Source: Flavobacteriaceae bacterium
GTDB taxonomy: Bacteria; Bacteroidota; Bacteroidia; Flavobacteriales; Flavobacteriaceae
DNA: 5,109 nt
Reading direction: 5' to 3'
Assembly: GCA_018623655.1 (NCBI GenBank)
Contig: JAAZVG010000114.1
Location: 1 to 5,109, forward strand
The notes under the pieces were generated by a model. It was not told the origin of the DNA, made no database searches, and saw only the letters and a list, made by a program, of their open reading frames with translations. This document shows positions 1 to 5,109 of this stretch, one piece after another (position 1 is the first letter of the stretch; each line of letters opens with the position of its first letter). Both the position numbers and the translations under genes were made by a program.

Positions 1-1478
1 AGAACAGACCAAAGGTTGCTTTAGTTTGGTTAAAGCGCGATTTGCGTTGGGAAGATCACAAGCCGATTTCAAAGGCTATTGATTCGGGCTATCCTATTGT
101 TCTATGGTATAATTTTGAACCTATACTACTCGACGATAAGCACTATAGTTCAAGACACTGGCACTTCATCTCTGAAAGTTTAGATGATTTCGACGACTTC
201 TTACAATCGATGAATACTTGTGTGTTGCGCATGTACGGTTCAGTTTCAGAAAACTTTACTCGACTCAGTGAAGCCTTTGAAATAACTAGCGTTTATAGTT
301 ATAGAGAAACAGGTTTAAAAATCACTTTTGATCGAGACAAAATATTCTCTAGAATGCTAGTACAAGAGAATATCCCATGGATAGAGTTCAATACGAATGG
401 GGTAGAGCGTGGACTCAAACACCGAATGGGTTGGAGAGATCGTTGGGAGGCCTTTATGGAATCTCCCGTTTCAAACCCGTCATGGTCTCAAAAGTCTGTC
501 GTTAGTAGTACGATGCTTTCTCAAGTAGAAAATAATATAAAAGGGTTAATACTACCTGAAGACCGATCGATTGATCGTCAAAAGGGAGGTAGGAATTTGG
601 GATTACGCTATTTGAAAAGTTTTCTAAATGAACGCTACAAAAATTATAACAGACATATTTCTAAGCCATTGAATTCAAGAACTAGTTGTAGCAGACTGTC
701 TCCCTATATTGCCTACGGATGTTTATCGGTTAAAGAGGTATTTCAAGCTACGGCTGAGGTTTATGAAAACGCGAAACCTAAACGATCGTTATCGTCATTT
801 CGTTCAAGACTCCGCTGGCAGGCTCACTTTATTCAAAAGTTTGAGATGGAAGATCGCATGGAGTTTGAACCGGTAAACCGAGGATATCTCACATTGAACA
901 AACCGATCATTTATGACTTTCTTAAAGCATGGGAGGAAGGCTTAACTGGGATACCTCTGGTGGATGCTGCAATGCGGTGTTTGAATACAACAGGTTATTT
1001 GAATTTTAGAATGCGAGCGCTTTTAGTTTCTTTTGCTACCCATCATTTGTGGTTACCCTGGCAGGCAATTAGTCCCCATTTGGCACGACAATTTTTAGAT
1101 TTTGAACCTGGAATTCATTATCCACAATTACAGATGCAAGCAGGGGAAACAGGGATCAATCAAATTCGAATTTACAGTCCGATATCAAATAGTGTGAAGC
1201 ACGATCCAGACGCAGTATTTATTCTAAAGTGGGTTCCTGAACTAGCCAAGTTACCTCAAGCTTTGGTTCATAACCCTGCAGAACTCACTCCTATGGATGA
1301 GGTTTTTTATGACTTTAGAAAGGGAATAGACTATCCAAACCCAATAGTAGACATAGACCAATCTAGAAAAGAAGCCGGCGAAAGGTTGTACCGCCTTCAA
1401 AAAGAGGTTAGGGTGATATCTGATGCCAAACGAGTGTTAAGTAAGCACACCCTACCTAATCGTGACGCCTTTAGTTAA
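1..1478 (+). CDS. Photolyase/cryptochrome-family flavoprotein, 5' end cut off by the window
   Basis: Blue-light flavoprotein of the DNA photolyase/cryptochrome superfamily; members repair UV photoproducts with FADH- or act as light sensors. The reading frame is open to the left edge (first full codon at 3) and upstream codons read NRPKVALVWLKRDLRW, the typical photolyase beginning, so the TTG at 42 is an internal Leu codon and the real start lies outside. Numbering residues from that codon, an antenna-type alpha/beta domain covers about 1-135. The FAD-binding helical domain covers about 185-460, with a TSCSRLSPYIAYG motif (214-226), RLRWQ (256-260), PLVDAAMR (305-312) and KWVPEL (396-401). 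By hand alignment to E. coli PhrB, Trp306 and Trp359 match W259 and W340, but Asn378 and Trp382 match H359 and L363. The EPGIHYPQ motif (355-362) resembles, from memory, an uncharacterised bacterial clade. CPD repair, (6-4) repair or signalling cannot be told apart. The family is certain; the subclass is not. It converges on the glucan operon and is unrelated to it. Confidence 0.93.
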   Translation, partial: NRPKVALVWLKRDLRWEDHKPISKAIDSGYPIVLWYNFEPILLDDKHYSSRHWHFISESLDDFDDFLQSMNTCVLRMYGSVSENFTRLSEAFEITSVYSYRETGLKITFDRDKIFSRMLVQENIPWIEFNTNGVERGLKHRMGWRDRWEAFMESPVSNPSWSQKSVVSSTMLSQVENNIKGLILPEDRSIDRQKGGRNLGLRYLKSFLNERYKNYNRHISKPLNSRTSCSRLSPYIAYGCLSVKEVFQATAEVYENAKPKRSLSSFRSRLRWQAHFIQKFEMEDRMEFEPVNRGYLTLNKPIIYDFLKAWEEGLTGIPLVDAAMRCLNTTGYLNFRMRALLVSFATHHLWLPWQAISPHLARQFLDFEPGIHYPQLQMQAGETGINQIRIYSPISNSVKHDPDAVFILKWVPELAKLPQALVHNPAELTPMDEVFYDFRKGIDYPNPIVDIDQSRKEAGERLYRLQKEVRVISDAKRVLSKHTLPNRDAFS

Positions 1479-1482
1479 CTGA

Positions 1483-2367
1483 CTAGAATTTTAATTTATG
1501 ATTTTGATCCCATAGGCCCCAATATGCGCCTACACTTCCTTCGGCACTTACCTTCCACGATTCATCAAAAGATGAGAAATAAAACATAGGTATATCCTCT
1601 TTTTTAGACCATGAAATAGCGTCTATAAAGTACTTGAGCGCATTCTTGTATCCAGGAACTGCTGCTCCGAGAGATTCCCCCTGACTAGGCCATCCGGTTT
1701 CTGTAATAATCACTGGTTTACCCGAAGCTACTCGCTGCGCTTGCTGGTACATTTGTTTCATGTAAATCAGTGAATAATCAATACTGCAACCTTCCCAGTA
1801 GGGATAGCAATTGGCTAAGATGATGTCACAAGCTTCGGCTATTTTTGGATAGTCATTAAATTCATAGTAGGCATCTACGTATCCAACAGGAACTCCTTTA
1901 ATCTCACTTTTTGCTCGATGAATATAGTCGATTAGTTGTTCCTCGGAGAGTTCTTCGCGATACATAACTTCGTTACCTACTGCTGCTATATCGATATATC
2001 CTGAATTACATAATTCGATGAGCCCTTGTAGTTCTTCTTCGTTTTTTTCAAGATCTTCACCTAACCATGCCCCAACAAGCGTCTTGAAGCCATACTCCTT
2101 GGCTAATTTGGGTATTGTTTCGTTTTGTTCTGTACAAGAAAAGGTTCTGATCCACTGGGTGTAAGGCCTCAGCAATTCAAGTTTACGGCGTATTTGTTCT
2201 TCTGAAATAGGATCTCCAGGTCTTTGCGATCCTTCATAGGGGCTGAAACAGATGCCATGCATTCCAGATGCTAAAAGTTCACGACTAGAGGCTATAAGAT
2301 CTTCCTTCTGTAGTTCTTGAACATCGACGCCCAGTAAAGATTGTATTTTGTCTCTTCTAATCGACAT
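1483..2367 (-). CDS. Leaderless (cytoplasmic) GH17-type beta-1,3-glucanase
   Basis: Glycoside hydrolase family 17 TIM-barrel enzyme of 294 residues, expected to cleave (or transglycosylate) beta-1,3-glucan chains by a retaining mechanism. The barrel begins near residue 36 with GICFSPYEG (38-46). The acid/base Glu is E133 in AVGNEV, and the nucleophile is E223 in ITETGWPS; both are intact. The end of the barrel carries FYFSSFDESWK (262-272) and GLWD. There is no signal peptide or lipobox, and residues 1-35 are charged and helical, so the protein should stay in the cytoplasm. The ATG at 2367 follows the symporter stop by 2 bases and has an AAGGA site inside the symporter gene, which supports this start and translational coupling. 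It is the last gene of the operon. Its C-terminal part resembles the partial GH17 at the right edge, so the two are paralogues. Family is firm; the exact substrate (laminarin oligosaccharides, other beta-glucans) and endo/exo action are inferred. Confidence 0.93.
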   Translation of the reverse strand: MSIRRDKIQSLLGVDVQELQKEDLIASSRELLASGMHGICFSPYEGSQRPGDPISEEQIRRKLELLRPYTQWIRTFSCTEQNETIPKLAKEYGFKTLVGAWLGEDLEKNEEELQGLIELCNSGYIDIAAVGNEVMYREELSEEQLIDYIHRAKSEIKGVPVGYVDAYYEFNDYPKIAEACDIILANCYPYWEGCSIDYSLIYMKQMYQQAQRVASGKPVIITETGWPSQGESLGAAVPGYKNALKYFIDAISWSKKEDIPMFYFSSFDESWKVSAEGSVGAYWGLWDQNHKLKF

Positions 2368-2369
2368 AA

Positions 2370-3791
2370 TTATTCCTTTTTATTAGTGGTAAGCTCTTTT
2401 TTTATTTGGGCTGCTTTTTCCTCAGTGATATCGTAGTTTTTCATGATTAAAATAGCTCCGATCACTCCTGCAATCGGTAAAAGCGTATAAAACATTCGCA
2501 TTCCTGTAATAGACGATTGGGTTACATTTTCAGCGTCAAAACCGACCACTGATAAAAAGAATCCGCCTAAAAGTGCAGCGATACCAAAGCCTAATTTTAC
2601 CATCCACCAGTAAACAGCTCCTAGGACACCTTCTCTTCGCTTACCAGTAGTTAGTTCATCAAGATCGCACACATCTGCGGTCATACTCATCATAATGGTA
2701 AATAAACTTCCGATTCCAAAAGAATGAAATGGCAGGGCAAAAAGAAATAAATAAGGTTTACCGGGCACAAACAAGAACCAGAATAAAATATATCCGATTA
2801 CTGATATGAGTTGACATATGATAAAGGCCTTCTTTTTTCCGAGCTTCTTTGACATTTTAGTAACGATAGGTATGACTAGAAATGTTGTAATCAGCGCTCC
2901 TACAGAACCATGCATTGCCGGCCAGGTACCCGCGCTTGCTGGGTCGCTATTGAACAGATAATGCACAATAATCAAAAAGGTATAGGCTGCGATTACATTG
3001 AATGAATTGAATATCAGAAAGGTGGCAGACGCAATCTGTCTGAATTGCTTGATTTTAAAAGCTTCAAAAGCTGAGGAAAAAATACCTCTTACGCTTTTAA
3101 TAATATTTATTGCCTTTATCGGCTGAAAATCGGTTCGGTCAAGCGTAGATGTAGTCTTTATAAATAATGCGGGTATAGCTGCAAAAAGAGTACAAGGAAT
3201 TGCCACCCAGATCGAAAGTTCTCTTACCCCCTGGTCGGCCCCTTCGGGAAACCAACTAGGATCGTAAAGAATCACCCAAAACCAAGGGGCGATTACCCAA
3301 GCCCACTGTCCAATAAATTGTGCGACAGCCATGATTTCTGTTCTTTCGTGAAAATCCTCGCTAATCTCATAGCCCATAGCAACATAGGGTACGCTAAAAA
3401 TGGTGAGACCTAGATAAAAGACAAGTGACCAGGATAGAAAATAAATAAAGTTAAAAACAACCCCATCATCCTTGTGGAGTTGCCACATAAAAATGTAAGC
3501 TAACCCCATAATGAGTGCTCCGATGAGCACATACAATCTTCGACGACCCCATTTTGACCGGGTGTTGTCTGAAATGTATCCCATGATAGGATCTGTGATT
3601 GCATCGAATATTCTAGGTACAAATTGAATGATACCCCATAAAAGAGCAGCGAAACCTAGATCTTGCACTAGGACGATGATAAAAACACCCAGAGCTGCTG
3701 GAAACATTTGGTTGGCAAGCATTCCAAAGCCAAATGCAATTTTTTGTCCCATTGAAACGCTCGATGTTCCGTTTGAATTTTGATTACTCAT
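2370..3791 (-). CDS. GPH-family (MelB-like) sugar:cation symporter, MFS superfamily
   Basis: Inner-membrane transporter of the glycoside-pentoside-hexuronide:cation symporter family, expected to import a small glycoside with Na+ or H+. From the chosen ATG it has 473 residues, the usual length, with about 12 hydrophobic segments. RIFDAITDPIMG keeps both Asp (63 and 67) that correspond to the cation-site Asp55 and Asp59 of E. coli MelB. It is followed by the SDNTRSKWGRRR loop (74-85). The second half has the family motif AD-x3-D-x2-E-x2-TG-x-R-x-EG (about 372-388). An earlier in-frame ATG at 3848 would overlap the upstream glycosidase gene by 38 bases and add a polar, basic leader. I prefer 3791, 19 bases after that gene's stop, although the nearest AGGA (3809-3812) is rather far away. 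Its place between two secreted or surface hydrolases and one cytoplasmic GH17 suggests it carries beta-gluco-oligosaccharides; this is inferred from context. Confidence 0.92.
   Translation of the reverse strand: MSNQNSNGTSSVSMGQKIAFGFGMLANQMFPAALGVFIIVLVQDLGFAALLWGIIQFVPRIFDAITDPIMGYISDNTRSKWGRRRLYVLIGALIMGLAYIFMWQLHKDDGVVFNFIYFLSWSLVFYLGLTIFSVPYVAMGYEISEDFHERTEIMAVAQFIGQWAWVIAPWFWVILYDPSWFPEGADQGVRELSIWVAIPCTLFAAIPALFIKTTSTLDRTDFQPIKAINIIKSVRGIFSSAFEAFKIKQFRQIASATFLIFNSFNVIAAYTFLIIVHYLFNSDPASAGTWPAMHGSVGALITTFLVIPIVTKMSKKLGKKKAFIICQLISVIGYILFWFLFVPGKPYLFLFALPFHSFGIGSLFTIMMSMTADVCDLDELTTGKRREGVLGAVYWWMVKLGFGIAALLGGFFLSVVGFDAENVTQSSITGMRMFYTLLPIAGVIGAILIMKNYDITEEKAAQIKKELTTNKKE
2374..2378 (-). 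promoter_or_regulatory. Ribosome binding site of the leaderless GH17 gene
   Basis: On the minus strand AAGGA lies 6 bases before the ATG at 2367, inside the last codons of the symporter gene. It supports that start and suggests coupling of translation between transporter and hydrolase. The match to a Shine-Dalgarno sequence is good for a Bacteroidota-like genome, where such sites are often weak. Confidence 0.6.
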
Positions 3792-3810
3792 ATCGTTAAT
3801 TGTTTGGTTC

Positions 3811-4830
3811 CTATTTGAAAGACTTAAAAGCCTTTTTAACGACCTCATAAGCTTCTTTTCGCTCTCGGTCTAAAGTAACGATTCCCCAATATTCTTCATT
3901 TGCGGTAGCATCGTAGGGGACTCCACTACTTCCTGGTGTCCATCCACCTACATCTTGGGTGTCAGGAGAACCTGCTTTCCACCATCCATCGGTAAATGAA
4001 AACACAATCGCACCTGCTGCCTTTGTGTCTGTGGTCATTACTTGATCTAAAATCATTTGAGTAGCATCTGCCTGAGCGGTCTCATTGTATCCTAAAGCAT
4101 AACCTTCATTTTCTATGGTCATGTAGCTATCTGCTCCGAGTTCTGAGAAATAGAATGGCTTAGAGCTATTTTTAGAAAATTCTTCAAGTGCAGTGACTGG
4201 TTGATCCCATCGATAGACATTGAGACCCCATAAATCAATATGATCTAATCTATTGATGAGTTCTTCGCTCGGAACTTCCCCGTGTGCGGTCGCTACAGGA
4301 TGCGTGTCGTCTATTTTTTTGATCGCTGCAGCAGATACATTCAATACTGTGTACCAATAATCTACCGATCCGCCAAACCACTCAGGGTGATAGTTGTATT
4401 CGTTTCCAAGTTCCCAGAGAAGGATTGCCGGATGATTTTTATATGTCTTTACGTAATCGAGATAGGTGTCAGACTGTAAATCATAAATACCGCCTTGGTT
4501 AAATCCGAAACTAATGATCACCCGTAGCCCTTCATCGTATATTTGATCGAGTATTTCTCTTGACGCTATGGGTTCATAAACTCTTAGCGTATTCACTCCT
4601 GCTGCCTTAATGAGTTTCAGATCTTTTTCTATTTGTCCAAAACTTCTTATCGTCTGACCCTTTTCGACAGGGTGATAGCATATACCTTTTATAAAGAATG
4701 GTCTATCGTTAATGGTGAGCTGATGAGCTTTGACTCCGACAACATTAGTATGATCTCCTAGTAACGAACAAGAACCAAAAGATAGTGTTGCGAGAAGCGA
4801 TAGAATTACAACTTCAAAATTTCTAATCAT
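3811..4830 (-). CDS. Lipid-anchored clan GH-A glycosidase, family uncertain (GH2/GH5/GH72/GH158-like)
   Basis: Lipoprotein of 339 residues with a single TIM-barrel glycosidase domain. A hydrophobic signal segment (residues 5-20) ends in FGSC with Cys21 as the probable lipidation site, a loose lipobox acceptable in Bacteroidota. The protein therefore acts at the outer membrane or in the periplasm. The barrel starts with RPFFIKGICYH (43-53) and NTLRVYEP (80-87). LLWELGNEYNYHPEW (137-151) supplies acid/base E144, and PFYFSELGADSY (225-236) supplies nucleophile E230, so both catalytic residues are present. Aromatic residues FTDGWWK (279-285) and EEYWGIV (312-318) likely line the sugar site. Such proteins are usually annotated as family 2 TIM-barrel glycosidases, but the beta-sandwich domains of true GH2 are absent; the start also resembles GH72 glucanosyltransferases. 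The ATG at 4830 has an AAGGA site and lies 9 bases after the preceding GH17-type gene. Hydrolysis or transglycosylation of a beta-glucan is inferred from neighbours. Confidence 0.85.
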   Translation of the reverse strand: MIRNFEVVILSLLATLSFGSCSLLGDHTNVVGVKAHQLTINDRPFFIKGICYHPVEKGQTIRSFGQIEKDLKLIKAAGVNTLRVYEPIASREILDQIYDEGLRVIISFGFNQGGIYDLQSDTYLDYVKTYKNHPAILLWELGNEYNYHPEWFGGSVDYWYTVLNVSAAAIKKIDDTHPVATAHGEVPSEELINRLDHIDLWGLNVYRWDQPVTALEEFSKNSSKPFYFSELGADSYMTIENEGYALGYNETAQADATQMILDQVMTTDTKAAGAIVFSFTDGWWKAGSPDTQDVGGWTPGSSGVPYDATANEEYWGIVTLDRERKEAYEVVKKAFKSFK

Positions 4831-4835
4831 TGTTT

Positions 4836-4840
4836 TCCTT
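4836..4840 (-). promoter_or_regulatory. Ribosome binding site of the lipoprotein glycosidase gene
   Basis: AAGGA on the minus strand, 5 bases before the ATG at 4830, overlapping the last base of the upstream TAA stop. This spacing fixes the glycosidase start, which also gives a proper signal peptide, and implies that ribosomes finishing the upstream gene can reinitiate. Confidence 0.6.
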
Positions 4841-5109
4841 TATTTTAAAACAGGAAGATGAACATCCTTATTTAACAAATTAGATTCTCCATTATAGGTC
4901 TTTGTAATCGATTTCCCATCACGACTAAGGCCTTCAAATACGCCTGAATCTACTAGAGGCCATAAGGTGTATTTTGCCTTTCCTTCACGGGTGAATAATC
5001 CAAAGTGATTTTCAGAATCGTTGGGGTTAGCCGAGCTTTTCCAAGGTTCATCAAAGGCCTCAAAATAGAAACAGCTAATACCTTCAGCATCTGTCCATTC
5101 ACGCATTCC
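4840..5109 (-). CDS. C-terminal part of a GH17-type glucanase, 5' end beyond the window
   Basis: The last 89 codons of a gene that continues past the right edge: the codon before the apparent Met at 5106 is a Gly in open frame, so that Met is internal. FYFEAFDEPWKSS (residues 14-26 from that Met) followed by ENHFGLF matches the final strand and helix of Bacteroidota GH17 glucanases. It aligns by eye with FYFSSFDESWK and the GLWD segment of the other GH17 in this window. After the barrel there is a tail of about 35 residues with GLSRDGKSITKTYNG and no further domain. The catalytic Glu residues and any signal peptide lie outside the window, so activity and location cannot be judged. It is upstream of the lipoprotein glycosidase, 9 bases apart, and thus in the same operon; the promoter must lie further right. 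The GH17 call rests on the conserved C-terminal motif alone. Confidence 0.75.
   Translation of the reverse strand, partial: GMREWTDAEGISCFYFEAFDEPWKSSANPNDSENHFGLFTREGKAKYTLWPLVDSGVFEGLSRDGKSITKTYNGESNLLNKDVHLPVLK

Noticed and set aside
561..579. Short palindrome around GATCGATTGATC
   Set aside because: It is a 5-base stem with a 4-base loop inside the photolyase coding sequence, explained by GATC-rich codons; there is no T run and no second copy.
4282..4479. 65-codon open frame on the + strand
   Set aside because: It lies wholly antisense to the lipoprotein glycosidase, across its conserved catalytic region, and its translation shows no recognisable motif; it is a shadow of that gene.
4840..5106. 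A small complete gene starting with the Met at 5106
   Set aside because: The frame stays open to the window edge and the encoded sequence matches only the end of a GH17 barrel, so it is the tail of a larger gene and not an 88-residue protein.
1..5109. Insertion sequences, CRISPR array, tRNA/rRNA, riboswitch or defence system
   Set aside because: No direct repeat array, transposase motif, terminal inverted repeat or RNA gene fold was seen. Coding sequence fills almost the entire window, and no stretch of over 300 bases is without a gene.

Overview
The window looks like an AT-rich chromosomal segment from a Bacteroidota bacterium, probably a marine or aquatic Flavobacteriia/Cytophagia-type lineage. 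The grounds are a lipoprotein glycosidase with a loose Bacteroidota-style lipobox, tightly packed genes with only weak AAGGA-type ribosome sites, and a beta-glucan type sugar-use gene set. No SusC/SusD pair lies inside the window, so the phylum call rests on gene content and protein style, not on a marker gene.

Layout. On the + strand, positions 1-1478 hold the 3' part of a photolyase/cryptochrome-family gene whose true start lies left of the window. Facing it on the - strand is a compact operon read from right to left. It runs from the C-terminal end of a GH17-type glucanase (5109-4840, start outside the window), to a lipid-anchored clan GH-A glycosidase (4830-3811), to a GPH-type sugar:cation symporter (3791-2370), to a second, leaderless GH17-type beta-glucanase (2367-1483). 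Gaps inside the operon are 9, 19 and 2 bases. The operon and the photolyase gene converge with only 4 bases between their stop codons.

How the genes may work together (inference). The set is what one expects of a beta-1,3-glucan (laminarin-like) utilisation cluster. Surface or periplasmic enzymes trim the glucan, the GPH symporter carries short oligosaccharides across the inner membrane, and the leaderless GH17 finishes them in the cytoplasm. The substrate is deduced mainly from the GH17 family and is not proven by the sequence. The photolyase gene is not part of this pathway.

The main points worth a second look are three. The photolyase homologue has a non-canonical flavin pocket, with His and Leu where E. 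coli photolyase has Asn378 and Trp382. The lipoprotein glycosidase is hard to place in a family. The degradation route appears split between compartments, with two GH17 paralogues in one operon. I see no mobile element, CRISPR array, RNA gene or clearly new system here.
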